Shown: positions 7,424-15,644, numbered from the stretch's first letter. The stretch: DNA of 22,966 nt from CAZQSL01 sp964595945 (GCA_964595945.1 CAZQSL010000051.1:1-22966), one strand, 5' to 3'. Translations and numbers: made by a program. Notes: generated from the letters alone by a model not told the origin.

Positions 7424-8203
7424 TCAGAATTTGAAATGTTTCGAGGCGAAGAAGCTGAGTCTGATCACTGAGTCATCGTCTTTGCCCGCGCCAAGATCGT
7501 TGACGTAGGAGTAGCCGAGGACGACTTTTCTGTTTTTGCTGAGTTTTTTGGTGAGATCGACCGAGTACTGATTGGCTACGTGTGTGGCCGTGTCGTCGAG
7601 AGAGGCGATGAACTGATAGGAGCCTTCATAGGAAAGGTTTGCCTTTTTGCAGAGCGCGCCGGACACTGAAACCTGCTCGGCGAGCGTCTTGCCATCGCTG
7701 AAATTGGTGTTTGTACCGAATGAGCTCTTGAGCTGATAGCGGGCGCGGGTCTTGCTGCCAGGATTGAGAGTATAGCCCAGAGTCGTGGAAAATCTTTCCT
7801 TGCTCTGATTCTGGCAATAGCCCTGGTTGCACTGCTGGCCATTGACATCCTGGCCCGGATTTGACGCGTAGGAGAAGGAATAAGTCGACTTCCACTTGCC
7901 GGAAAGGGTCTGATTGACCGTCACGCCGGCTATGTTGGCTTTCATGTCTTCGTCTTCGCTGGAATACTGCCCTATGTAGTACACGCTGCCGCCGACATTC
8001 TTGTCAAGCTGTCTGTATAGTGACAGCAGCCCGTATCCATAAACATCGTCGGACACTTTCTGGTCGGCCAGCCTCACCGCAGAGTGGCTTTCCACTCTTG
8101 TCATGAAAGTCGTGACCACTGGCCCCGGATTTGCCATCGCTTTCAGCGGCGCAACTGCCACAAAGAGCGCGATCACAAGGGCGGTTTTCTTCAAACTTGT
8201 CAT
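7424..8203 (-). CDS. Exported outer-membrane beta-barrel-like protein
   Basis: The 259-residue protein has a Sec signal peptide (SLKKTALVIALFVAVAPLKAMA, cut near AMA-NP). Alternating amphipathic strands follow, such as SVYYIGQYSS, WKSTYSFSYASN, RFSTTLGYTL, ARYQLKSSF and KVVLGYSYVND. It ends SFFASKHFKF, with the terminal Phe typical of BAM-inserted barrels. Two Cys flank the segment QQCNQGYCQN. The ATG has GGAGG 7 bases upstream. It is the first gene of the operon, about 70 bases downstream of the predicted start of transcription. Its size suits a 10-12-strand barrel. No channel-specific family is recognised; it could be a porin-like channel or an assembly partner for the FecR and Ig-like proteins. 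Confidence 0.75.
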   Translation of the reverse strand: MTSLKKTALVIALFVAVAPLKAMANPGPVVTTFMTRVESHSAVRLADQKVSDDVYGYGLLSLYRQLDKNVGGSVYYIGQYSSEDEDMKANIAGVTVNQTLSGKWKSTYSFSYASNPGQDVNGQQCNQGYCQNQSKERFSTTLGYTLNPGSKTRARYQLKSSFGTNTNFSDGKTLAEQVSVSGALCKKANLSYEGSYQFIASLDDTATHVANQYSVDLTKKLSKNRKVVLGYSYVNDLGAGKDDDSVIRLSFFASKHFKF

Positions 8204-8278
8204 CTTTTTTCCTCCAGTTTTGATATATATTTTATTTTTCCCTTTTCTTGCCTCTATTGTATTATTCAGTATCTAAAA

Positions 8279-8307
8279 TTGATACCATACAAACCCTGCA
8301 ATGTCAA
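8279..8307 (-). promoter_or_regulatory. Sigma-70-type promoter of the barrel/FecR/Ig-lipoprotein operon
   Basis: On the minus strand a perfect TTGACA (8307-8302) and TATCAA (8284-8279) are separated by exactly 17 bases. This predicts transcription from about 8271 and a 5' UTR of about 70 bases. Confidence 0.65.
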
Positions 8308-8348
8308 ATCATAATCACCCCTCCAACCACCCTTTCCTATCCTAACAA

Positions 8349-8377
8349 TTGTACCACAAGCCGTCTCATATTATAAT
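8349..8377 (+). promoter_or_regulatory. Promoter of the hybrid kinase gene
   Basis: TTGTAC (8349-8354) and a perfect TATAAT (8372-8377) are separated by 17 bases. Transcription would start near 8384 and run divergently from the exported operon. The two start sites are about 110 bases apart, so one regulator could act on both. Confidence 0.5.
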
Positions 8378-8467
8378 ATTTTCAAACGGTCGCAAACGCT
8401 CCACCGTCACATCACACCAGACAAGACATCCATCCGCGCTGACCTACCACACCAGAGGCACCCCGGC

Positions 8468-10822
8468 ATGAGCAATACACCCAACCAGAAAATCGCCCGC
8501 TCCATCCCGGCCAACACCATCCTCTGCGTCATGATCCTCCTGCTCATCACGAGCATCCTCAGCCTCATTAAAGCATCCTCACAGATCATCTCCAGCTACG
8601 AAATACGCGCCAACTCAAAAGGCCGGCTCACCGCCGCCATCATCTCTTCTCCACTCAATACCGGAGACACCGCATCCATCAAACAAATCTGCGACGAACT
8701 CATCACTATCTCGAAAATCATCCCCATCGCACAAATCCGCGTCTTCGACGCCAGCCGCACCCTCGTCTACCTCGCACCCAACCCCCACAACACTCCCACC
8801 GGCACTCTCAAATACCACACGGAAAAAACCGGCAATCTATCGATCCCACACTCCCTGCGCGGCATCCTCACCACACAGCATCCCGCCTCCTACCCCATCA
8901 ACATCGACAAAAATAACATCGGACACCTCGAACTCCTCTTCGACACCAGCGCCATTCATGCCTCCATTATCCGCCTCGCCGCCACATACCTCCTCATCTC
9001 GCTCGCCATCACCATCACCCTATACGTCATCATCCGCGTCACCACCACCATCGCCCTGCGCCCCATCCACAAACTCCGCCACTTCGTCGACAACATGGCT
9101 CTCTCCGGCTCCATCGAAAAACTTTCCTTCAACTCCAGCGACGAAATCGCCACCCTCGCCTCCTCGCTCAACACCCTCCTCGACAAACTCAACACCCTCA
9201 ACAAAACTCTCGACGAAAAACACCAGCTCGCCGAATCCCACCGCCAGATAACCGACGCCGTCATCGACTCCATCCCCAGCGGCATCGTCATCCTCGACCC
9301 CTCCGGCAACATCCGCCAGGCCAACAAAAGCTTCATCAAGGGCGCCACCCTCCACTCCACGGACTTCGCCGGCAAACCCTTCAGCGACATATTCCCCCAA
9401 TGGGAACTCGAAAACACCGGAGACATCATCTCGAAAGTCCTCCGCACCGCCACACCCTACCACAACGACCGCATCTACTACTCCACCCCCGACTCACCCA
9501 CCCTCACAGTCTTCAACGCCCACGTCTTCCCCCTCTTCGACAACCACGGCACACCAGCCGCCGCCCTCATCATCCTCGACTTCCTCACCGACAAAATCCT
9601 CCTCGAAGAACACCTCATGCACGCCAACGAAGAACTCATGCGCGCCAACGTCGTCAAAAGCGAATTCCTCTCCGTCGTCTCCCACGAACTCCGCACCCCC
9701 CTCACCCTCATCAAAATGTACTCCGCCATGATGGCCGAACTCCGCCTCGGCCCACTCACCGACCGCCAGGCAAAAGCCGTCGAAGTCATGAACCGCCGAT
9801 GCGAAAACCTCAACAACCTCATCAACGACCTCCTCGACCTCTCACGCATCGAATCCGGCCGCATGGAAATCAACCTCGAAAAAATCCCCCTCCCCGGCCT
9901 CATCTCCGAAATCGCTACCCTCTACGAACCCAAGGCACACTCGGCAGGACTCCAATTCCACGCCTCCTGCCCCCCACACCTCCCGCCAGTATCCATCGAC
10001 CGCGACAAAATAGGCCGCGTATTCATCAACCTGCTCGACAACGCACTCAAATTCACCGAAAAAGGCTCCATCTCCCTCTCCGTGGACACCGACCCCCAGG
10101 ACCCACGCTTCGCACGCATCGCCATCTCCGACTCCGGACTCGGCATCCCGGATGAATATCACCACAAAATCTTCGACAAATTCTTCCAGATCGACGCATC
10201 CGACACCCGGAAACACGGCGGCACCGGCCTCGGACTCTCCATCGCCCGCGAAATCACCACCCTGCACCAGGGCCGCCTCTGGCTCCTCTCCAGCACCGAA
10301 ACCTCTGGCTCCACCTTCGCATTCACCATCCCCTTCGCCGACCCCGCGGATACACCACAAATCTCTTCTCCCTCCCAGCCTCCTCTCACCCTCGCCACAT
10401 CCTCCACACCCATCGACCCAGCCACCGTCCGCGCCGCCACCTCCGGCAAACACATCCTCATGATCGACGACGACCAGGACTTCCTCGACATCATGTCCCA
10501 ACTCCTCAGCGAAGACGGATTCTACATCATCACCGCACGCGACGGATTCCGCGCACTCGAAACCCTCTTCCAGGGCGAACAGATCGACGCCATCCTCCTC
10601 GACATCACCATGTCAGGCATCACCGGCTACGACCTCTGCCGCATGATAAAATCCGTCCCCTCGCTCTCCCACATCCCCATCATCATGCTCACCGCCTCAG
10701 GCCAGCGCCACCAGATACAAAACGGCTACGACGCCGGCGCCGTCGGCTTCATCGTCAAACCCTTCGACATCCACGACTTCCGCAAAACCCTCTTCCACAT
10801 ACTCGAAGACAACAAACCGTAA
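8468..10822 (+). CDS. Membrane-bound hybrid sensor histidine kinase with C-terminal receiver
   Basis: The 784-residue protein has TM1 at about 16-35, an extracytoplasmic sensor region (about 36-165) and TM2 at about 168-192. A HAMP-like linker follows, then a PAS-type domain (about 262-380) and HisKA with SHELRTPL (H406 phosphoacceptor). The ATPase domain has the N box DNALKF (N525), G1 DSGLGI and G2 GGTGLGL. A Pro/Ser/Thr-rich linker leads to a receiver domain with acidic pocket DDD (667-669), phosphoacceptor D712 and K764. All catalytic residues are intact. There is no HPt domain and no separate response regulator next to it, so the downstream partner is elsewhere. It is divergent from the barrel/FecR/lipoprotein operon and may control it. 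Base use is extreme: 9481-9540 has 33 C and 5 G. The ribosome binding site is weak. Confidence 0.94.
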   Translation: MSNTPNQKIARSIPANTILCVMILLLITSILSLIKASSQIISSYEIRANSKGRLTAAIISSPLNTGDTASIKQICDELITISKIIPIAQIRVFDASRTLVYLAPNPHNTPTGTLKYHTEKTGNLSIPHSLRGILTTQHPASYPINIDKNNIGHLELLFDTSAIHASIIRLAATYLLISLAITITLYVIIRVTTTIALRPIHKLRHFVDNMALSGSIEKLSFNSSDEIATLASSLNTLLDKLNTLNKTLDEKHQLAESHRQITDAVIDSIPSGIVILDPSGNIRQANKSFIKGATLHSTDFAGKPFSDIFPQWELENTGDIISKVLRTATPYHNDRIYYSTPDSPTLTVFNAHVFPLFDNHGTPAAALIILDFLTDKILLEEHLMHANEELMRANVVKSEFLSVVSHELRTPLTLIKMYSAMMAELRLGPLTDRQAKAVEVMNRRCENLNNLINDLLDLSRIESGRMEINLEKIPLPGLISEIATLYEPKAHSAGLQFHASCPPHLPPVSIDRDKIGRVFINLLDNALKFTEKGSISLSVDTDPQDPRFARIAISDSGLGIPDEYHHKIFDKFFQIDASDTRKHGGTGLGLSIAREITTLHQGRLWLLSSTETSGSTFAFTIPFADPADTPQISSPSQPPLTLATSSTPIDPATVRAATSGKHILMIDDDQDFLDIMSQLLSEDGFYIITARDGFRALETLFQGEQIDAILLDITMSGITGYDLCRMIKSVPSLSHIPIIMLTASGQRHQIQNGYDAGAVGFIVKPFDIHDFRKTLFHILEDNKP

Positions 10823-10900
10823 CCCGGAAACGATCCTTCCCGGATCACATCCGGACCACAGTCAACACCCGAATAGTTTTCCCGATTACCCCCAAACTCA

Positions 10901-10926
10901 CTTGAGTGATGGCTCTCGAGGTTTTT
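10901..10926 (+). terminator. Possible terminator after the hybrid kinase
   Basis: CTTGAG (10901-10906) and CTCGAG (10915-10920) pair over 6 bp with one G-U, followed by G and five T residues (10922-10926). The stem is short, so confidence is modest. Confidence 0.35.
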
Positions 10927-10969
10927 ATTACGTGATCATTTCGGGGAAAATATGGTTCATCCGAATGGA

Positions 10970-10999
10970 TGCTTAGGGCTTGTCACAAAATAACCTTAG
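10970..10999 (+). repeat. 30-bp direct repeat, copy 2
   Basis: Identical to 375-404 over 30 bases and in the same orientation, with unrelated sequence on both sides. It lies about 50 bases before the REP-like inverted repeat. Confidence 0.8.
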
Positions 11000-11050
11000 T
11001 GGCATGTCCTCGGTGACAATATGCTTGACCCAACAATGTCATTTGGAAGA

Positions 11051-11137
11051 ACAGTATCCTTCGCTTCGCTTAGAATGCCAGGCAGGTTGGCCATTGCGGT
11101 TACATCTTGTCATTCTGAGCGAAGCGAAGAATCCTGT
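11051..11137. repeat. REP-like inverted repeat (GAGCGAAGCGAAGAATC type)
   Basis: The arm 11051-11079 and the arm 11109-11137 are inverted copies matching at 25 of 29 positions, around a 29-base spacer. The right arm contains CATTCTGAGCGAAGCGAAGA, a word I recognise as a common dispersed intergenic repeat in many bacterial genomes. It lies between convergent genes, the usual place for such elements. It could fold into a long hairpin in RNA from either strand. Confidence 0.75.
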
Positions 11138-11199
11138 TCTGTTTTGAGCTTCAATCTTGAGTCAAGTATCCATAACCGGGTACCGTTTATATCATGAAA

Positions 11200-12030
11200 C
11201 TACAGCCGCTCACCGATCCACTTCAGAGCAGCGCCGAGCGGCAATTCCTTCTCCTGATCGTTGAATATCTCATGATACATCCCGTCAAACATTACGAACT
11301 GCTTGTCCTTTGAAGAAACACGCTCATAAAAATCCTTCGCCGCCACCGGATCGCATATCCCGTCAGCCCCACCGTGCAAAAACAGCGCAGGCAGCCTGAA
11401 ATCCGCCGCACGCGCCGACAGATCATCCATCGCCACAAAAAACTCGCGCCCAAACCGCACCGTCACGGTCGTATACACCATCGGATCGTTCACATACGCC
11501 TCGACCACCTTCGGATCACGGCACACAAGCTTCGCATCGAGTCCGGCCGGGATACTCATATTGGGGATTACACCGGCCATCATCATACCCAGCTTCTTCT
11601 TCATCGGACTCACCGCCGCCTTGATCGGAATACCCGATAGCACAACTCCCTTAAGCCCTTCCGAATACTTCAGCACATACCTCGCCGATATCAGCGACCC
11701 GTTGGAGTGCCCCATCAGAAACAACGGCTTCCCGGCGCTCACCTTTTCGACAATGTTCCTCCGGAACCAGTCAACATCTTCGACAAAATCATCATACCGC
11801 TCCACATGCCCGCGTTTGCCCACCGACTTGCCATGAGCACGGTTGTCGATCATGTGAAACGAATAACCATTCGCGGCAAACAGGGATTCGACGTGCGAAT
11901 ACCGCTCCAGATGCTCGGCAAGCCCATGTACACACAGCACGCTCGCCCTGTACCCATCCGGCACAGCCTGCCTGTAACGAAATCTCTCACCCCTGTCATT
12001 CGTATAAAAATCGTCAGTTATATCTATCAA
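11200..12030 (-). CDS. Alpha/beta hydrolase, monoacylglycerol lipase/lysophospholipase type
   Basis: The 276-residue protein belongs to the serine aminopeptidase S33/Hydrolase_4 group. The oxyanion-hole segment is LCVHGLAEH (33-40), the nucleophile elbow GHSNG (S109), the acid D223 in LFLHGGADGICDP, and the base H253 in DGMYHEIF. The triad is complete and the length is typical for bacterial monoglyceride lipases. There is no signal peptide, so it should be cytosolic and act on monoacylglycerols or lysophospholipids; the exact substrate cannot be read. The start is TTG, with GGAG about 9 bases upstream; the only nearby ATG in frame is followed by a stop. It appears to be a single-gene unit. 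Confidence 0.9.
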   Translation of the reverse strand: MIDITDDFYTNDRGERFRYRQAVPDGYRASVLCVHGLAEHLERYSHVESLFAANGYSFHMIDNRAHGKSVGKRGHVERYDDFVEDVDWFRRNIVEKVSAGKPLFLMGHSNGSLISARYVLKYSEGLKGVVLSGIPIKAAVSPMKKKLGMMMAGVIPNMSIPAGLDAKLVCRDPKVVEAYVNDPMVYTTVTVRFGREFFVAMDDLSARAADFRLPALFLHGGADGICDPVAAKDFYERVSSKDKQFVMFDGMYHEIFNDQEKELPLGAALKWIGERL

Positions 12031-12194
12031 GGCACTTTTCTCCGGTCAGTTATTTCTCATCTGCTACACATTTCCGCAAATAAGCACATCGCATCTCCAA
12101 CAATGATACATCCATATCGCCAGCTTGGAAACAAAAAAACATGCCACACCCCTGCCACTGCCATCATCCCCCAGCCCGATTTCCCCCAGCCCAC

Positions 12195-12223
12195 TTTTCA
12201 CCGTAACCATATTGCGATAAACT
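12195..12223 (+). promoter_or_regulatory. Weak promoter candidate for the DUF1805 gene
   Basis: TTTTCA (12195-12200) and TAAACT (12218-12223) are separated by 17 bases, each matching consensus at 4 of 6 positions. Confidence 0.3.
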
Positions 12224-12259
12224 GAAATCCATCATCACATCCCGAAGGAGCCTCACATC

Positions 12260-12574
12260 ATGTCGACAAAAACTGAAACCATACCCATCCAGACATCAAA
12301 AGGCATCGCCGACGGCATGAGCCTCAAATGGGACTCGTTTTCACTGCTCGTCATCGGCGCGCCCAAAGGCATGCTCCTCTGCTGCATATTCGACATCGAC
12401 GTCATCAACTCGTTTGGCAAACCAGCCGCCCTCGTGCAGAGCGGCCCGGATAAACCCATAGGCACTATCGAAAACATGCTCACTCTGCCTCTGATGAAGG
12501 TCAACGAACAGGCCGCGCTGCTCGGTCTCCGCGTGGGCATGTCTTCACGCGATGCGCTCGAACTCCTTTTCTGA
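12260..12574 (+). CDS. DUF1805 domain protein
   Basis: The 104-residue protein resembles the DUF1805 (YunC-like) family: SLLVIGAPKGMLLCCIFDID followed by GKPAALVQSG, TIENML, and a C-terminal LGLRVGMSSRDALELLF. Its length is normal for the family. The ATG has GAAGGAG 9 bases upstream. There is no signal peptide or membrane segment, and the family has no agreed function. It stands alone between the lipase gene (divergent) and hisS (convergent). Confidence 0.8.
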   Translation: MSTKTETIPIQTSKGIADGMSLKWDSFSLLVIGAPKGMLLCCIFDIDVINSFGKPAALVQSGPDKPIGTIENMLTLPLMKVNEQAALLGLRVGMSSRDALELLF

Positions 12575-12723
12575 TTTCAGAATTCCGCAATCTTTCGCCA
12601 GTTTTTCTTTCCCTGAATACATAATGTATTGTCAAACAACCCTATTTCTTATTTGGGAAAAAGAAAATATGGTTTATTTTTCGCATTTCAGAAATATTGA
12701 CTGGCACCTGTGCCCTTTTGCTC

Positions 12724-14070
12724 CTATCTCCCAAGCAGTGATTCGACCATGTCAGGGAGCATGTCGAAACCGGTTTTTTCGGAACTGCGGTTATTCAGGT
12801 CCCTGATTTCGTATTCGACAGCGCCGGACTTGTCCCTGATGATGATGGCAATTTTCGCGCCCGAGTTTTCCGCGTCCTGGAGGAGCTTGCCGAGCGGTGC
12901 CTTGCGGACAAGTACATCGACAGTATGCCCATTTGCTCTTATGGCCGAGGCGGTTTTCATGATTTCTATAGTGGGGGCCGTGCCGTCGGAGCAAATGGCG
13001 ACTGCACCGGTGGATGCGAAATCGGGGAGCATGCCGCGCTCTTTCATAAGTACAAGTATGCGCTCGAATCCGATGCTGAAGCCTGTGGCCGGTATCTGGC
13101 GGCCCGAGAACGCGCCGATGAGTCCGTCGTAACGGCCGCCGCCGGCGAGGGTGAATGGGACTCCGGGCGCGCGGACTTCGAAGATGGGGCCCGTGTAGTA
13201 GTCCATGCCGCGGACGAGGAATGGATCGACAACGAGATCGAGCCCCCCCATGCCGTCGCAGGCCAGGACGATTTCGCGGAGCTGGGTGGTCAGGAGCGCG
13301 CCGGGGGTGCCGGTTAGGGCAGCCATTTTTTCGATTTTTTCGAGGTTGGCGGCCTCGGCAGTGGCAGCGTAAAAGTCATGGGCGAGCGTGCAGATTTCGC
13401 CGGATATACCGTTTTGCCTCATTTCGCCGATGGCGCCATCGATACCGATCTTGTCGATCTTGTCGAGTGCGCGGCAGGCATCGCCGATGTTGCCGTCTTC
13501 GAGTCCGAATGCCTTCAGGAGCAGTGAGACGAGAGGGCGGTTGTTGAGACGGAGTTCGAGTCCGGAAAACCCGAGGCGCGCGAGGCAGGTAGCGGTGGCA
13601 AGTATGACATCGGCTTCGGCGAGCATGGAGTCGGAGCCGACGATATCGATATCACACTGGTAAAATTCGCGAAAACGGCCATGCTGCGGCCGGTCGGCGC
13701 GCCATACGGGGGCGATCTGGTAGCGTTTGAATACGGGGGGAAGTTCGGCGGAGTGCGCGGCCATAAATCGCGCGAGGGGGACAGTGAGGTCGAAGCGGAG
13801 TCCCATATCGGCGAGTTCGTGCCAGCGGCAGGAGTCGATGGCAGCTTTCATTTTGTCGCCGCGTTTGAGGATCATGAACATGAGTTTTTCGTTTTCGCCC
13901 CCCCCCTTGCCGAGGAGGACCGACGTATCTTCGACGACGGGGGTGTCGATGGGATGATAGCCGAATTGTTCGTATGTAGCGGAGATGGTTTTTTTGAGGA
14001 AGTCGCGTGCGCGGAAATCACTGGGGAGGAAGTCGCGGAATCCTTTGGGCGGTTGTGTCTGTTTGCTCAC
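12724..14070 (-). CDS. hisS: Histidyl-tRNA synthetase
   Basis: A class II aminoacyl-tRNA synthetase of 448 residues that charges tRNA-His. It opens KGFRDFLPSDFRARDFLKK. Motif 2 lies at about 120-142 (PVWRADRPQHGRFREFYQCD), the histidine-binding signature LVRGMDYYTG at about 286-295, and motif 3 at about 330-338 (GFSIGFERI). The C-terminal anticodon-binding domain starts around residue 355. I chose GTG 14068-14070, which has AGAGGTG 4-5 bases upstream and starts just before the conserved segment. A longer TTG-initiated frame from 14133 would add about 21 residues unlike the family. It follows the phosphoesterase gene on the same strand after 143 bases containing a hairpin, so it may be co-transcribed or partly attenuated. 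Confidence 0.96.
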   Translation of the reverse strand: MSKQTQPPKGFRDFLPSDFRARDFLKKTISATYEQFGYHPIDTPVVEDTSVLLGKGGGENEKLMFMILKRGDKMKAAIDSCRWHELADMGLRFDLTVPLARFMAAHSAELPPVFKRYQIAPVWRADRPQHGRFREFYQCDIDIVGSDSMLAEADVILATATCLARLGFSGLELRLNNRPLVSLLLKAFGLEDGNIGDACRALDKIDKIGIDGAIGEMRQNGISGEICTLAHDFYAATAEAANLEKIEKMAALTGTPGALLTTQLREIVLACDGMGGLDLVVDPFLVRGMDYYTGPIFEVRAPGVPFTLAGGGRYDGLIGAFSGRQIPATGFSIGFERILVLMKERGMLPDFASTGAVAICSDGTAPTIEIMKTASAIRANGHTVDVLVRKAPLGKLLQDAENSGAKIAIIIRDKSGAVEYEIRDLNNRSSEKTGFDMLPDMVESLLGR

Positions 14071-14129
14071 TTTGCACCTCTTGTGTGTGGACGCCGGGTG
14101 ATGGGCTCCGGCGGTGATGTCCGTAACGA

Positions 14130-14159
14130 TCAAGGGGGCCCCTTGCGAGTCCCCCTTGA
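14130..14159 (-). promoter_or_regulatory. Hairpin in the hisS leader
   Basis: TCAAGGGGG (14130-14138) and CCCCCTTGA (14151-14159) form a perfect 9-bp stem with a 12-base loop, between the phosphoesterase stop and the hisS start. No T-run follows on the minus strand. I see no T-box conserved bases, so an intercistronic processing or stabilising hairpin is the simplest reading. Confidence 0.45.
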
Positions 14160-14213
14160 GGTTGATCCATTATATTACCTGATCGTGTGCGAAATCAAAG
14201 CCGGGAAAGACAG

Positions 14214-15464
14214 TCACTTGACCGGCGGGGTTTCGAAGAGTTTGATGTAGCGTTGGGAAATGGTCTTGTCGGCGTGGAAGTCGATGACACGGATGCCCCA
14301 GAGGTCTTCTTTGTCGACGTCGCTGCCTGTGGCACTGGTGGTGATGTAATTTGTGCCTTTTTCGAGCGTTTCGTCATTGGAGTGAGTGTGGCCGCAGAAG
14401 TAGTAGGGGACATTGTATTTTGCGATGAATGCCATGAATTTTTTTGGCATCATGCAGGATTTGCACCATTGGGCGGGTACCATGTCGAAGGCCTTGGGGC
14501 CGTGGTGGGCGGCGAGTATGATGGGTTTTGCGCCAGCGCCGTCCATCTGTTCCTTGAGCCAGTTGAATTCTTCTTTGTCGATGGCGCCCTGAAAGGTAAG
14601 AGTCGAGCCGGCCTTGAGGTGCCACTCACGATTCTGGTTGCGCGCATCCTGGGGATAGCGATAGGAATTGAAGAGGATAAAACGATAATCGCCATAATCG
14701 AGAGTGCGGTGAAATGGACCGTAGTAACGCGGCCAGTAGTCGGCTCCGTCCCAGATGATTTTGCCATCGTTGTCGGAATATGCGTACAGATCGTGATTGC
14801 CCGGAATGGTTATGATGGGTTCCTTGGCGTTTTCGAGGATTTCCTGCACGGAGTACGGATAGTCGTGATCATAGGTCTGGGGATAGGCAGTGATGTCGCC
14901 GGTTACGATGATGAAATTGGGTTTTTCCTCGTGAGCGCGAGCAAATGCGGTGCGGCGCACTTTCGCTATGTCGATGCCGGGAAACATCTGTCCGGCACGC
15001 GGATCACCCATGTGATAGTCGGTGATCTGCACGACCCTGAATGGCACGTCGAAACTTGCCACGACGACGACCGAATGCGGCTGGCAGTTCTTGCCGCTCC
15101 CCGCTGATGTCTCGTAAGTCACACAAAGATCGAACATGCCCGGATCAGCAGTCGCTGGCACCTTGAGCATAAATCGGTTTTCGCCGGATTTGAGCGCGAC
15201 ACCCTCCGCACCCCGAAATCCCGCCTTGCCGCCGCTCCCCTGCACCGGCAGCGCTTCCGCGTGGATCACCTTGCCATCAGCAGGCGCTGCCAGCACCACC
15301 GGCACTTCACCGCCCGGCATCGCAAATTCGGGTTGGCTGAAAAGCGGTGACTTTATCTCTTTTATAAAACCTTCCGCACTCCATGCCATGCTGCCTGCTA
15401 CCAGCAGAAAAACAAACATAAACGCTGCTACAATCTCAAATCTGAAACCCTTGCCCTTGACCAT
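14214..15464 (-). CDS. Exported calcineurin-like metallophosphoesterase
   Basis: The 416-residue protein has a Sec signal peptide (residues 1-30, core IVAAFMFVFLLVAGSMA) and a beta-rich N-terminal domain (about 40-140, with a possible disulfide C114-C127). A complete metallophosphoesterase domain follows: TDYHMGD (D149, H151), TGDIT (D190), PGNHDLY (N223, H224), AAHHGP (H320, H321) and GHTHSN (H359, H361). All metal ligands are present, so it should be a di-metal phosphatase or phosphodiesterase in the periplasm; the substrate is unknown. The ATG has AAAGGAG 7 bases upstream. It is first of two genes, with hisS downstream. Base skew changes within the gene: the 3' half is strongly C-rich on the coding strand, the 5' part is G-rich. 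Confidence 0.92.
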   Translation of the reverse strand: MVKGKGFRFEIVAAFMFVFLLVAGSMAWSAEGFIKEIKSPLFSQPEFAMPGGEVPVVLAAPADGKVIHAEALPVQGSGGKAGFRGAEGVALKSGENRFMLKVPATADPGMFDLCVTYETSAGSGKNCQPHSVVVVASFDVPFRVVQITDYHMGDPRAGQMFPGIDIAKVRRTAFARAHEEKPNFIIVTGDITAYPQTYDHDYPYSVQEILENAKEPIITIPGNHDLYAYSDNDGKIIWDGADYWPRYYGPFHRTLDYGDYRFILFNSYRYPQDARNQNREWHLKAGSTLTFQGAIDKEEFNWLKEQMDGAGAKPIILAAHHGPKAFDMVPAQWCKSCMMPKKFMAFIAKYNVPYYFCGHTHSNDETLEKGTNYITTSATGSDVDKEDLWGIRVIDFHADKTISQRYIKLFETPPVK

Positions 15465-15567
15465 CCCGATCTCCTTTCACTAAATCAGCTTTGTTGATAT
15501 ATGCCAGCGCGCCACAAATGGATTACACCATACCGGAGAAATCCACCCGCATGAGGCGGCAGCACAA

Positions 15568-15597
15568 ATTATATTCGCCGTCACATATCACTTTCAA
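15568..15597 (-). promoter_or_regulatory. Promoter of the phosphoesterase/hisS transcript
   Basis: On the minus strand TTGAAA (15597-15592) and a perfect TATAAT (15573-15568) are separated by 18 bases. This would give a 5' UTR of about 95 bases. Confidence 0.5.
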
Positions 15598-15644
15598 CAA
15601 TATTTTCCAAACAACCTGCTCCCCCGGCCACTACGGCATTTTCC

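Larger units (their letters stand above)
10823..11199. other. Non-coding region with terminator-like hairpin and repeats
   Basis: No credible gene is seen here. In order it holds a terminator-like hairpin after the kinase gene, the second copy of the 30-bp repeat, and a REP-like inverted repeat. It is a compact cluster of repeat elements between the 3' ends of two convergent genes. Confidence 0.6.

Noticed and set aside
9400..10155. 251-codon plus-strand frame inside the kinase gene
   Set aside because: Pro/Arg/His-rich frame-shifted shadow of the kinase, whose own frame has complete HisKA and ATPase motifs.
9842..10501. 219-codon minus-strand frame opposite the hybrid kinase
   Set aside because: It is an artefact of the extremely C-rich kinase gene; its product is Gly/Glu/Val-rich, with no RBS or motif.
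375..10999. The two 30-bp repeats as phage or integrative-element attachment sites
   Set aside because: No integrase, tRNA gene or element cargo is visible between them, so only a repeat is reported.
14071..14133. Longer TTG start for hisS
   Set aside because: GTG 14068-14070 has a suitably placed AGAGGTG and fits the family's normal N-terminus.
14187..15107. 306-codon plus-strand frame opposite the phosphoesterase
   Set aside because: The minus-strand gene has all metallophosphoesterase motifs, a signal peptide and an RBS; the opposite frame has none.
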